From NCBI GenBank assembly GCA_029264635.1, contig JARIAA010000278.1, positions 1 to 12,879 of the forward strand: 12,879 bases of DNA, written 5' to 3'. Shown here piece by piece: positions 1-7,987 of this stretch. The stretch comes from Psychrobacter sp. (GTDB lineage Bacteria > Pseudomonadota > Gammaproteobacteria > Pseudomonadales > Moraxellaceae). A model generated the notes under the pieces. It did no database searches and had not been told where the DNA came from. It saw only the letters and a list, made by a program, of their open reading frames with translations. How positions within the stretch are numbered: position 1 is the first letter of the stretch; each line of letters starts with the position of its first letter. The position numbers were made by a program, and so were the translations under genes.

Positions 1-1885
1 GGGCGTCACTTATGTCGCGGTTGCAGCCGAGCATCCATTGGCGCAGTATGCCGCTGAAAATGATGAAATTATCGCTCAGTTTAATGCGCTGTGCAAATAA
101 GGCTCAGTTGCTGAAGCGGATTTAGCCAAAGCGGAAAAAATTGGCATGGATACGGGTCTGACCGTGACGCATCCATTAACTGGCAAAGAGATACCTGTTT
201 GGGTGGCTAATTACGTACTCATGAGCTATGGCTCAGGCGCAGTAATGGCGGTTCCTGCGCATGACGAGCGCGATTACGAATTTGCGACTAAGTACAATTT
301 GCCGATCAAGCAAGTGATTGACATCCCTGCGGGCTTTTTTGATGAAATAGACGTTGATGCTAAGGTAAATAATACGGAAAGCAATCGTGCTTATACCGAG
401 CGCAGCACCTTAGTGAATTCAGGCGAGTTTGATGGCATGGACTTTGAGCAAGCGTTCGAGGCCATGCTAACCAAACTTGAACCACAACAGCTTGCTAAGA
501 AAAAAATCCAATATCGTCTACGTGATTGGGGAGTCTCACGCCAGCGCTATTGGGGCTGCCCTATCCCCATGATTAACTGTGAGCATTGCGGCACGGTGCC
601 AGTTGAAGAACAAGATTTACCCATTGTACTGCCAACTGACGTCGTCCCTGACGGTCGCGGTAATCCACTAAAAAACATCCCAGAATTTGTCAATACGACT
701 TGTCCCAAATGTGGCAATCCTGCTGAGCGCGAAACCGACACTTTTGATACTTTTGTCGAATCAAGCTGGTACTACGCGCGCTTTGCCAGTCCGAATGACA
801 CGACCAACATGGTTAACAAATCTGCTGCCAATAAATGGCTGCCTGTTGACCAATATATCGGCGGTGTCGAGCACGCCGTCATGCACCTACTGTATGCGCG
901 CTTCTTCCATAAGCTCATGCGCGACGAAAACTTGGTATCAGGCGACGAACCCTTTGCCAATTTGATGACTCAAGGTATGGTGCTTGCTGGCACTTTTTAC
1001 CGCGTCAATGCTGATGGCAGTACGACGTATTATTTTACCGAAGACGTCGATATCGACTATAGCGAGCGCGGTCAGCCGATTAAGGCCATGTTAAAGTCAG
1101 ATGGGCAGCCCGTTACGATTGGCAAAATTGAAAAGATGTCGAAGTCAAAAAATAATGGCGTCGATCCACAACTTACTATTGATAAATATGGCGCGGATAC
1201 GGTTCGTCTTTATACCTTATTTACTGCCCCTGCCGACCAAACACTTGAATGGTCAGACGATGCGTTAAAAGGCCCTTATAACTTTGTGAAAAAAGTTTGG
1301 CGCATGGCAACCGAGCACATGCAAGCCCTGACTGACGCCGATTTACGCCTTGATACTTTGAATAGCAAAGTACTCAATATAGATAACTTAAGCAAAGAAG
1401 CCAAAGCATTGCGCCGTAAGACTCATGAAACCATCGGCAAGATTGATAGTGATTTGGGTAAACGCTTAGCACTGAATACACCCGTCTCTAGCCTAATGGA
1501 GCTTGCAAACGAGCTTGCTGGCTTTAAAGCTCATGGTGAACAGGACTTGCAAGTACAGCATGAAGCGCTGATCGATTTACTTATTATCTTATCAGTATAT
1601 GCCCCTAACGTCGGTGAGCATTTACTTGAGCAGTTAGGACTTGATACCGTAGCCTTAAGCTATCCAGAAGTTGATGCCAGCGCTTTGGTGCAAGATATGA
1701 TTACGATGGTAATTCAGGTCAATGGCAAAATGCGCGGTAAGATGGATGTGGCGCCCAACAGCGATCCTGAACAGATTAAAGCACAAGCACGCACACTTGA
1801 TGGTGTGACAAAATTCTTAACTGGCGAGATTAAAAAAGAGATCGTTGTACCGAATAAGCTAGTTAATATTGTGGTTGCAGGCTAG
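1..1885 (+). CDS. leuS: Leucyl-tRNA synthetase, C-terminal two thirds, with an in-frame TAA
   Basis: Class I aminoacyl-tRNA synthetase that charges tRNA-Leu in the cytoplasm. The gene enters from the left edge; position 1 is the last base of a codon, and the frame reads GVTYVAVAAEHPLA from position 2, inside the CP1 editing domain. That frame meets a TAA at 98-100 and then continues without a gap through AHDERDYEFA (editing-site aspartate region), a CEHCG/CPKCG zinc-type insertion, ETDTFDTFVESSWYYARF, the KMSKS loop at 1133-1147 (EKMSKSKNN), the anticodon-binding domain and the C-terminal QVNGKMRGK segment. The ATG at 146 that opens the uninterrupted part is an internal methionine (GMDTG), not a plausible start, because homology runs on upstream of the stop. 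The HIGH motif lies outside the window. leuS is normally essential, so the TAA is either a sequencing error, a recent nonsense mutation, or a sign of a second copy. Family certain; intactness uncertain. Confidence 0.93.
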
Positions 1886-1966
1886 CACCTTTAAACGTTA
1901 TGTTTTTAAAAATCATGTTTTAAACATCGCGTTTTAGGTCTTCTTATCAAAATAAAGGTAGCGATT

Positions 1967-2707
1967 ATGCCGTATAAGCATCGAGATTTGCAGTCAGATC
2001 AAACAAGATTGAGTATACAAAGTCGTACTACGACAAAACATCGTGGACAAAGAATTGCGACAGTATTATTGGCAGCCCTGCCGATATTCGCAGTAATCGG
2101 TGCAGCGACAAGTCTTAGTGGTTGCGGCTTTCAACTACGTGGTTATGACACGCCTATGCTGTTTGATGTTGCCAAAACGGCCGTCATTATCGAAGACAAT
2201 CGCACCTCATTTCCACTGAAATTGCCCCTCAGACGGCGTCTAGAAGCCTTGGGTGTCGATGTGGTTGATGGCATGTTTATCATTGAAAATGCGGATGCTA
2301 ATAAAAGTACCGACGTCAATATAGCCCGTACAGATGCTGAGCAAATTGCAACCATTAGGGTCAATAATGTACGTTTTAAACGGTATGAATTGGTCGGCGT
2401 CTTAACAGAGATCCGTTTAGTGCTGTCAGCTGATGTCAGTTACCAAACGTTCGAAGACGGCAAACCTGTGACACTAAGTAACCCTATTCAAGTGGAGCGC
2501 AGCTATCAGTATAACGAGGCGTCGGTTAGTACTGACGATCAGCAATGCGATCAGATTCGTGATTGGCTTTATGACAGCTTAGCGCGACGAATTACCGATC
2601 AGTATGTCGCAATCGCATTACCCAAGGTTGCCCCTGCTAGCGCCAACAACGCATCTCAAACTCTAAAAAGTCCAGAAAAGACTACCGTCATCGCGCCAAA
2701 TCCTTGA
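1967..2707 (+). CDS. lptE: LPS-assembly outer-membrane lipoprotein LptE
   Basis: LptE (RlpB) plugs the LptD barrel and helps insert lipopolysaccharide into the outer membrane. The 246-residue product has a hydrophobic segment at about 31-50, then the lipobox LSGC with Cys53 as the predicted lipidated residue, then GFQLRG, the typical start of mature LptE. The ATG at 1967 has an AAGG ribosome-binding site about 8 nt upstream. This gives an unusually long, basic pre-lipobox region of roughly 30 residues; no better ATG lies between it and the signal core, though a downstream TTG start cannot be excluded. The C-terminal 25-30 residues are low-complexity (Ala/Ser/Asn/Pro) and make the protein longer than E. 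coli LptE (about 193 residues). It lies 81 bp after leuS and 66 bp before holA, the conserved leuS-lptE-holA order. Confidence 0.9.
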   Translation: MPYKHRDLQSDQTRLSIQSRTTTKHRGQRIATVLLAALPIFAVIGAATSLSGCGFQLRGYDTPMLFDVAKTAVIIEDNRTSFPLKLPLRRRLEALGVDVVDGMFIIENADANKSTDVNIARTDAEQIATIRVNNVRFKRYELVGVLTEIRLVLSADVSYQTFEDGKPVTLSNPIQVERSYQYNEASVSTDDQQCDQIRDWLYDSLARRITDQYVAIALPKVAPASANNASQTLKSPEKTTVIAPNP

Positions 2708-2773
2708 TGGCTAACTTCAATGATGCCTCTCTTATAATTCAGCTCAATTTTAAAAGATAATAGCTCAACACTT

Positions 2774-3847
2774 ATGCAAGATACTTTTATACAGGCTTAT
2801 CCAAAGCTGCTGCAGCCCTCAGTTGCAGTTGCAGGTTTGTGGCTGGCACATGGAGATGAGCCACTACTCAGTCAATGGCTTATTGATGCCTTGCGTCCCC
2901 ATTGGCGGGCGCAGAATTACGCCATTAAACGCTTAGAGCTGGTATCGGTAAAGAGTTGGCAAGAGGTGTTGTCAGAGCTTGGTAGCCAGTCTTTATTTGA
3001 TGATGCAAGTAGTCTAATTGTGACGGGCAATCATAAACCTGATAGTGCCGTGATTACAGAGTTAGAGCGCTTTGCTGTCGATGCGCAAACAGGATTACAT
3101 AGCCACAGTTTATTATGGCTGACGCCAAAGCAAGATAAACGCGCGCAAAGTAGCAAGTGGTTTGCCCTATTTGCGCAATATGGTCACGTTATCGACTGTA
3201 ATTTGTATAACGAGCAGCAGCGTCAGCAGTTATTACAGATCCAAGCCCAGCAGTTTGGCTTGACATTGTCACAAGAAGCGTGGCAGCTACTGATGTCGCA
3301 TACTGAGCATCATTTGCTCGGCGCCTATCAAACCCTATGGCGCTTGTCATATTTGTTTGCGCCGCAACTCATGGCAATTAAGGGTGGCAATAATCTACAA
3401 AGCACCTCTGGTCTACCTGCCTCAAATGTGGCATTAGATATCAATGACTTACAAGCAGCGCTAGTCAGTGATGCTCATTTTAGTGTGTTTGATTTATCCG
3501 ATGCGATGCTTGCAGGCCATAGCCCTCAAGTCGCCAAAATTATTTTTCAACTAAAAGCAGCGGATGAGCCGACCACGTTGGTTTTATGGGCAATCAGTAA
3601 AGACATGCGCCAAATTATGCAACTGATGGATGGTCAAGACCCGCAAGCGCTCGGTATTTGGCGTAGCAAACAAAGTTTATACCAGCAGGCATGTCGCCGC
3701 CAATCAAAGGCACAAGCGGCCACTTGGCCTGCACTACTGTATCGCTGTGACCAAGCTATCAAAGGCCTCATTCAGCAGCCAGCGTGGGAATTGTTGTTAC
3801 AAGCAGCGTTAGCGCTTTCAGGACAACGCTTGTTTGCCAAACCATAA
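2774..3847 (+). CDS. holA: DNA polymerase III, delta subunit
   Basis: Delta is the clamp-loader subunit that opens the beta sliding clamp. The 357-residue product has the HolA layout: an N-terminal segment GLWLAHGDEPLLSQWLIDAL matching the LLxGxDPLLxxE region of the family, SLFDDASSLIV (cf. SLFASRQTLLL in E. coli), and the helical second and third domains (about 145-357) containing SDAHFSVFDLSDAMLAGH and EPTTLVLWAISKDMRQIMQL. Length is close to E. coli HolA (343). The ATG at 2774 has no clear Shine-Dalgarno sequence. A perfect TATAAT at 2733-2738, with only a weak -35 match, could give holA its own promoter; otherwise it is the last gene of the leuS-lptE-holA cluster. The assignment rests on sequence pattern plus gene order. 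Confidence 0.9.
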   Translation: MQDTFIQAYPKLLQPSVAVAGLWLAHGDEPLLSQWLIDALRPHWRAQNYAIKRLELVSVKSWQEVLSELGSQSLFDDASSLIVTGNHKPDSAVITELERFAVDAQTGLHSHSLLWLTPKQDKRAQSSKWFALFAQYGHVIDCNLYNEQQRQQLLQIQAQQFGLTLSQEAWQLLMSHTEHHLLGAYQTLWRLSYLFAPQLMAIKGGNNLQSTSGLPASNVALDINDLQAALVSDAHFSVFDLSDAMLAGHSPQVAKIIFQLKAADEPTTLVLWAISKDMRQIMQLMDGQDPQALGIWRSKQSLYQQACRRQSKAQAATWPALLYRCDQAIKGLIQQPAWELLLQAALALSGQRLFAKP

Positions 3848-4120
3848 GTATTCACGTTTTTTATCCATTCCCATAAGCTTTGTATGAGAACCATCTGCGT
3901 AAATGGTCACTAATCAGCCCCAACTATTATCATCGATCCATTACCTTCTTATTTATTCTCAGCCGCTGAGGTATCAACAGATAGTATGCGCAAACTAGCG
4001 CTCGCTTATCCTCCGACCTTCTTTCCCCTCAAAACCACTTTAACCTTTCGCAAACTAATTGTTATTCCCTTTTATCTATGAAGCCTCTATGATAGCTACA
4101 CTTGAGTTCACTGTTATTGG
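3848..4120. other. Gene-free gap between holA and macA
   Basis: This gap holds no convincing gene. Short inverted repeats are visible (ACCAT/ATGGT around 3890 and CTCAG-CCG-CTGAG around 3960), but neither is followed by a T-run, so I do not call a holA terminator. A TATGAT at 4088-4093, 36 bp before the macA ATG at 4130, is a possible -10 box, but no -35 at the right distance is better than weak (TTCCCT at 17 bp). The macA promoter probably lies here but cannot be fixed from the sequence. Confidence 0.4.
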
Positions 4121-4129
4121 ATGGTTTTT

Positions 4130-5467
4130 ATGCGCAAAATAAGCAAAAAGTCTGCTATTAAATGGGGTGTTATCGCTTTAATTGTCATAGCATTAGGGGC
4201 TTTAGCCTATACCTTTTTTAAACCAAAAGAAACCATCCCTAATTATCTAACCGCAACGGCTGAGATTGGCGATATTGAAAACAATGTTATGGCGTCAGGC
4301 AAGGTCAAAGCTTTGAATACGGTCGATGTTGGTGCGCAGGTATCTGGTGAAGTGAAACGTTTATACGTTGAGGTGGGTGATGAGGTCAAAGAAGGCGATC
4401 TTATCGCACAGATCGACCAAGTCACACAAAAGAATAACTTAAGTAATGAGCAGGCCAGCCTAGAACAAAGTGAAGCGGCCATCCAAAGCGCGCAAGCAGA
4501 GTTATTGAGTCGACAAGCAGGATTAAAAAGCGCCTATGCAGATCTTGCTAGCCGACAATCTGAGCTCAAGCAAGCGCAGTCTGATTTTACTCGTTTACAG
4601 TCTTTAGTAGCCATTGACGCCATCTCTCAGCAAGAGTATGACACTCAAGCAACGCGTGTTGAGACGGCCAAAGCTGCCGTTGACAATGCGCGCGCTGCCA
4701 TCGATACCGCTAAAGCGGCGATTGCGACGACAGAGGCCAATATCAATAGCCAAAAGGCGGCGCTGCGTAAGTCTCAGACTAATGTCAGTACCGCCCAAGA
4801 AGATCTGAGCTACACCACTATCCGAGCACCGATGGCAGGTACTGTCGTATCCGTTACTACGGAGCAAGGTACTACTGTGAATGCCAATCAAACAGCGCCA
4901 ACCATTGTTACCCTAGCCGACTTATCTACTGTGCGTATCAATGCGCAAATCTCTGAGGCTGACGTTATTAACGTTCATGCAGGTATGCCAGTTTATTTTA
5001 ACATCATCGGTAACCCTGACCAAAAATTCGATACGGTGCTCAAAGCAATTGAGCCTGCTCCCGAAACTATTAGTGACACAAGCTCAACGGACGCTGCTAT
5101 TTATTATGTGGGCTATATTGAGGTGCCAAATGACGATCGTCGCTTCCGTATTGATATGACCGCACAAGTTTATATCGTGGTGAATCAAGCAAAAAATGCT
5201 TTACTCATTCCTTCTGCCGCTTTGCAACCTGTTAATGCTAAAAACGCCAATGCTAAAGACACCGATGCCGAAAAAGATAACTCGCGCGCAAAGACAGCTC
5301 AGGTTCGTGTTTTGAAAGCTGACGGTCAAGTGCTTGAGCAAACGGTAAAAACTGGCATTAACAATCGTGTCAATGTCCAGATTTTGAGTGGTTTGAATGA
5401 AGGTGATGAAGTCATCCTAAGTGAAGAAGGTCCAGAGAAACCTAGTGGTGGCAGACGCCCATTTTAA
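4130..5467 (+). CDS. macA: MacA-like periplasmic adaptor (membrane fusion protein)
   Basis: Periplasmic adaptor that links the MacB ABC permease to an outer-membrane TolC-type channel for export of macrolides, peptides or other substrates. From the ATG at 4130 the protein is 445 residues: an N-terminal membrane anchor (about 12-29), a beta-barrel/lipoyl part with VDVGAQVSGEVKRLYVEVGD (66-85), a long Ala/Gln-rich alpha hairpin (about 97-225), the returning lipoyl half YTTIRAPMAGTVV (228-240), then TEQGTTVNANQTAPTIVTLADL and SEADVINVHAG (275-285). These match E. coli MacA closely. The hairpin is about 42 residues longer than in E. coli, and a low-complexity Asn/Lys/Asp insert lies at about 368-390. 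I prefer 4130 because GGATGG lies 5 nt upstream; an in-frame ATG at 4121 is possible. macB follows after 106 bp. Confidence 0.93.
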   Translation: MRKISKKSAIKWGVIALIVIALGALAYTFFKPKETIPNYLTATAEIGDIENNVMASGKVKALNTVDVGAQVSGEVKRLYVEVGDEVKEGDLIAQIDQVTQKNNLSNEQASLEQSEAAIQSAQAELLSRQAGLKSAYADLASRQSELKQAQSDFTRLQSLVAIDAISQQEYDTQATRVETAKAAVDNARAAIDTAKAAIATTEANINSQKAALRKSQTNVSTAQEDLSYTTIRAPMAGTVVSVTTEQGTTVNANQTAPTIVTLADLSTVRINAQISEADVINVHAGMPVYFNIIGNPDQKFDTVLKAIEPAPETISDTSSTDAAIYYVGYIEVPNDDRRFRIDMTAQVYIVVNQAKNALLIPSAALQPVNAKNANAKDTDAEKDNSRAKTAQVRVLKADGQVLEQTVKTGINNRVNVQILSGLNEGDEVILSEEGPEKPSGGRRPF

Positions 5468-5469
5468 AA

Positions 5470-5511
5470 AGCGCTAATCAGCGCTATAAGCTTGTATCAC
5501 CTGGTTATAGC
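5470..5511 (+). promoter_or_regulatory. Two overlapping inverted repeats between macA and macB
   Basis: Immediately after the macA stop, AGCGCT (5470-5475) and AGCGCT (5480-5485), a self-complementary word, can form a 6-bp stem with an AATC loop. Overlapping it, GCTATAA (5483-5489) and TTATAGC (5505-5511) can form a 7-bp stem with a 15-nt loop. The two stems share bases and are mutually exclusive. No T-run follows, so this is not a classical terminator. It could moderate mRNA stability or readthrough and set the macA:macB ratio; that role is inference. Confidence 0.35.
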
Positions 5512-5573
5512 CATGACTCATAAGCTTTCGACATTTATTTATATCAGCAGTATTGATAGAGGCAGTATCCCAA

Positions 5574-7571
5574 ATGAGCACCAGAAACCCAACTTCTCAT
5601 ACTTCAGCAGATATCCCATTGATGCAGGTTAAGGGGCTGATAAAAGAGTTTAGCGCTGGTGAGCAAACGATTCGTGTGCTTCACGATATTGATTTGACCA
5701 TTCATCAAGGTGAAATGGTGGCTATCATCGGTCAGTCAGGCTCAGGTAAATCGACCTTGATGAATATCTTGGGCTGTTTGGATCAAGCGAGTGCTGGGGA
5801 TTACAAAATATTTGGGCAACCTGTTAATCGCTTGCAAGCAGATGAGCTGGCTAAGCTGCGCCGTGAGCACTTTGGTTTTATTTTCCAGCGTTATCATCTG
5901 CTTGGTGATATTAGCGCGCGTGACAACGTGTCTGTTCCTGCCGTCTACGCTGGGATGGATGGACAAGCACGTAGCGAACGTGCCGAAAAGCTGCTGTCCG
6001 ATTTAGGATTGGCAGATAAGGTTAATAATCGCCCCAATCAGCTCTCTGGGGGTCAGCAGCAGCGTGTTTCTATTGCACGGGCTCTTATGAATGGTGGCGA
6101 TATCATCTTGGCTGATGAGCCAACAGGCGCGCTTGATAGCAAATCGGGCGATGATGTCATGCAAATTTTACATGAACTAAACGCTCAGGGTCATACCATC
6201 ATTATGGTGACTCACGACCCCAATCTTGCTGCGCGCGCCGAGCGTGTCATCGAGCTCAAAGATGGCTATGTTATCGCTGATTATAAAAATGAAGACTACC
6301 AGCAAGTAGCCGCACAGCCTAAACCTATCTTAGATGACCATCGTAAAAACGCTTTAAGTAGCTTTATTGATCGATTGTTTGAAGCATTCAAAATGTCACT
6401 TTTGGCAATGCGCGCGCATAAAATGCGTACTTTGTTAACGATGCTTGGCATTATCATTGGCATTGCCTCAGTAGTATCTGTCGTCGGTCTTGGCAAAGGC
6501 TCACAAGCGCAAATCTTGTCCAATATCAGCTCCCTTGGTACCAATACGATCACTGTCTCTGACGGCTACCCTTATGGGGATCCAAGGCGCCAGTACAACG
6601 ATGACAATCTAACCCCACAAGACGCCCAAGCGGTCGCTGATCAGCCCTATGTGCTTAGTGTTAGCCCGCAGCTCAACAGCAATATGAACGTACGCTATCG
6701 TAATATACAGGAAGCAGCCAGCGTCAGTGGCGTCGGTAAAGATTATCTTGATGTCAGTGGTGAGACCTTGGTACAAGGACAAGGTTTTGATGAGCAAAGT
6801 ATCTTACGTCGCACGCAAGATATTATTATCGATGACAATGCCAAAAAGACTTTTTTCCCTGACAATTCAAATCCTATCGGCGAAGTACTGCTAATAGGTA
6901 GCGTACCTGGGCGCGTGATAGGAGTACTTGCACCCAATGATAGTGGCTTTCGTCGCGGTGTCGACTCTCCAACACTATATATGCCCTATACGACCATGAT
7001 GTCGCGACTCATAGGCAGCACCTATATTGAAAGCTTTGTCGCGCTCATTGACGATAATATCTCCTCCTCTGCCGCAGAATCTGCTATATCTGAGCTCATG
7101 ATCAGCCGCCATGGTACTGACGACTTTCGAATAAGAAACTCAGACTCTATTCGTCAGACCATTGAATCTACGACCACAGCGATGACCTTGCTGATCTCCT
7201 CAATCGCTATCATCTCGTTAGTGGTGGGCGGTATTGGGGTGATGAACATCATGCTAGTATCGGTCACCGAACGTACCAATGAGATTGGCGTACGTATGGC
7301 AGTCGGTGCCCGTAAAAGCGACATCATGCAGCAGTTTTTGATTGAAGCAATCTTGGTGTGTATTTTAGGCGGCCTACTTGGTATTGGACTGGCTTTTGCT
7401 ATCGGTGAGCTCATCAACCGTGTCGGCGGCGATAGCTTTAAAGTCATTTATTCGCCAACCTCTATTATCGCAGCGTTTGTATGCTCGACGCTGATTGGTA
7501 TCATTTTTGGCTTCTTACCTGCGCGTAACGCGGCCAAACTTGATCCCGTAGAAGCGCTTTCTAGAGATTAA
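5574..7571 (+). CDS. macB: MacB-type ABC transporter, fused ATPase and permease
   Basis: Inner-membrane ATP-driven component of a MacAB-TolC-type efflux system; it moves periplasmic substrates by mechanotransmission rather than classical alternating access. In the 665-residue protein from ATG 5574: Walker A GQSGSGKST (53-61), Q-loop Gln105, signature LSGGQQQR (157-164), Walker B IILADE (177-182), H-loop His214. The first membrane helix is at about 288-308, followed by a large periplasmic domain to about 530, then helices at about 536-563, 587-612 and 629-649. ERTNEIGVRMAVGAR (566-580) is the coupling region typical of MacB permeases. A TTG 21 bp upstream (5553) would add seven residues but has no ribosome-binding site; the ATG has AGAGG 11 nt upstream. 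Expected partners are MacA just upstream and a TolC homologue encoded elsewhere. The substrate cannot be read from sequence. Confidence 0.95.
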   Translation: MSTRNPTSHTSADIPLMQVKGLIKEFSAGEQTIRVLHDIDLTIHQGEMVAIIGQSGSGKSTLMNILGCLDQASAGDYKIFGQPVNRLQADELAKLRREHFGFIFQRYHLLGDISARDNVSVPAVYAGMDGQARSERAEKLLSDLGLADKVNNRPNQLSGGQQQRVSIARALMNGGDIILADEPTGALDSKSGDDVMQILHELNAQGHTIIMVTHDPNLAARAERVIELKDGYVIADYKNEDYQQVAAQPKPILDDHRKNALSSFIDRLFEAFKMSLLAMRAHKMRTLLTMLGIIIGIASVVSVVGLGKGSQAQILSNISSLGTNTITVSDGYPYGDPRRQYNDDNLTPQDAQAVADQPYVLSVSPQLNSNMNVRYRNIQEAASVSGVGKDYLDVSGETLVQGQGFDEQSILRRTQDIIIDDNAKKTFFPDNSNPIGEVLLIGSVPGRVIGVLAPNDSGFRRGVDSPTLYMPYTTMMSRLIGSTYIESFVALIDDNISSSAAESAISELMISRHGTDDFRIRNSDSIRQTIESTTTAMTLLISSIAIISLVVGGIGVMNIMLVSVTERTNEIGVRMAVGARKSDIMQQFLIEAILVCILGGLLGIGLAFAIGELINRVGGDSFKVIYSPTSIIAAFVCSTLIGIIFGFLPARNAAKLDPVEALSRD

Positions 7572-7641
7572 TTGCAAAATAAATAAGATCATTGCTGTAA
7601 TATAAAGCGTGCTACCTATATCTAATGCTTGAATTTACAGA

Positions 7642-7677
7642 AAACCTAGCCTATTACCTAGGATTTGCACTTTTTTT
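7642..7677 (+). terminator. Possible intrinsic terminator after macB
   Basis: AAACCTAG (7642-7649) pairs with CTAGG plus TTT (7658-7666, one bulged A) across an 8-nt loop, and a run of seven T follows at 7671-7677 after a 4-nt gap. It lies about 70 bp after the macB stop, where a terminator is expected. The stem is short and the T-run is offset, so this is tentative. Confidence 0.4.
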
Positions 7678-7688
7678 ATCAGGTGGGG

Positions 7689-7716
7689 TTGTAATTGTCA
7701 TAATTATATATATAAT
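7689..7716 (+). promoter_or_regulatory. Promoter candidate for the tRNA-Lys pair
   Basis: TTGTAA (7689-7694), a 16-bp spacer and a perfect TATAAT (7711-7716) form a good sigma-70 promoter. It predicts a start near 7723 and a leader of about 140 nt before the first tRNA. A second possibility closer to the tRNA is TTGATT (7808-7813), an 18-bp spacer and TAAAAT (7832-7837). Within the long leader, TGCCTCTTTTAAT (7768-7780) loosely resembles an rRNA-type boxA antitermination signal; this resemblance is weak. Confidence 0.5.
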
Positions 7717-7796
7717 GTGCTCTCACGTTTAGAGATACAAATAATCTGAACGGCGAAACAAACAGGTTGCCTCTTTTAATAATGCAGCAAGTTTGA

Positions 7797-7824
7797 AAGA
7801 AGTTTTCTTGATTGAAAATTTCTT
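7797..7824 (+). promoter_or_regulatory. AT-rich hairpin in the leader of tRNA-Lys copy 1
   Basis: AAGAAGTTTTC (7797-7807) pairs over 11 bp, including one G-T wobble, with GAAAATTTCTT (7814-7824) across a TTGATT loop. It sits directly 5' of the second leader hairpin. A shorter analogue (TAATTTC at 8151-8157 with GAAATTA at 8166-8172) occupies nearly the same place before tRNA copy 2. The loop TTGATT could equally be a -35 box, so an RNA role is unproven. Confidence 0.4.
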
Positions 7825-7826
7825 GC

Positions 7827-7860
7827 GAGACTAAAATTGCATGCCATTTTTTAATGTCTC
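7827..7860 (+). promoter_or_regulatory. Leader hairpin just before tRNA-Lys copy 1
   Basis: An outer stem GAGAC (7827-7831) / GTCTC (7856-7860) encloses an inner stem AAAATTG / CCATTTT (7833-7839 / 7844-7850, one T-C mismatch) with a CATG loop. It ends three bases before the mature tRNA 5' end. The same structure, with compensated base changes, precedes copy 2 (8180-8213), which suggests that the pairing is maintained. TAAAAT inside the 5' arm also resembles a -10 box, so it may instead be a DNA-level dyad. Confidence 0.5.
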
Positions 7861-7863
7861 TTA

Positions 7864-7939
7864 GGACCGATAGCTCAGTTGGTAGAGCAGTTGACTTTTA
7901 ATCAATTGGTCCCGCGTTCGAGTCGCGGTCGGTCCACCA
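7864..7939 (+). tRNA. tRNA-Lys(UUU), copy 1
   Basis: Folds as a complete 76-nt cloverleaf with encoded CCA. Acceptor GGACCGA pairs with TCGGTCC; the D-arm is GCTC/GAGC; the anticodon stem is GTTGA/TCAAT with loop CTTTTAA, giving anticodon TTT with U33 and A37; the T-arm is CCGCG/CGCGG with loop TTCGAGT. It decodes AAA and AAG. It is identical to the second copy 277 bp downstream. No terminator follows it, so the two copies are probably co-transcribed and then processed by RNase P and 3' nucleases. Confidence 0.98.
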
Positions 7940-7981
7940 TATTACTAGATTTATTATGTGTCTTACACTATTCGGTATCAA

Positions 7982-7987
7982 TATAAT
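7982..7987 (+). promoter_or_regulatory. Isolated -10 box in the tRNA spacer
   Basis: A perfect TATAAT lies about 43 bp after tRNA copy 1, with only a poor -35 (TGTCTT) at the standard distance. It could supply extra transcription of tRNA copy 2, but AT-rich spacers produce this word by chance. The rest of the spacer (7940-8216) has no gene. It has several short stems: TTTTCT/AGAAAA at 8040-8055, TTGCAA-TAA-TTGCAA at 8062-8076 and ACCC/GGGT at 8076-8090. Confidence 0.25.

Noticed and set aside
146..1885. leuS starting as a complete gene at ATG 146
   Set aside because: Clear LeuS sequence continues upstream of this ATG in the same frame to position 1, and the catalytic HIGH half would be missing. 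The ATG is an internal methionine.
1886..1966. Terminator between leuS and lptE from the ATGTT-TTA-AACAT stem
   Set aside because: The stem is five AT-rich pairs with a 3-nt loop, and the gap is short within a conserved gene cluster, so termination is not supported.
3986..4081. A 31-codon open frame (MRKLALAYPPTFFPLK...) in the holA-macA gap
   Set aside because: There is no ribosome-binding site and no recognisable similarity, and it is too short to support. Its only oddity is a repeated CGCAAACTA word.
5553..5573. TTG start for macB at 5553
   Set aside because: The TTG has no ribosome-binding site; the ATG at 5574 follows AGAGG and gives the expected MacB N-terminus.
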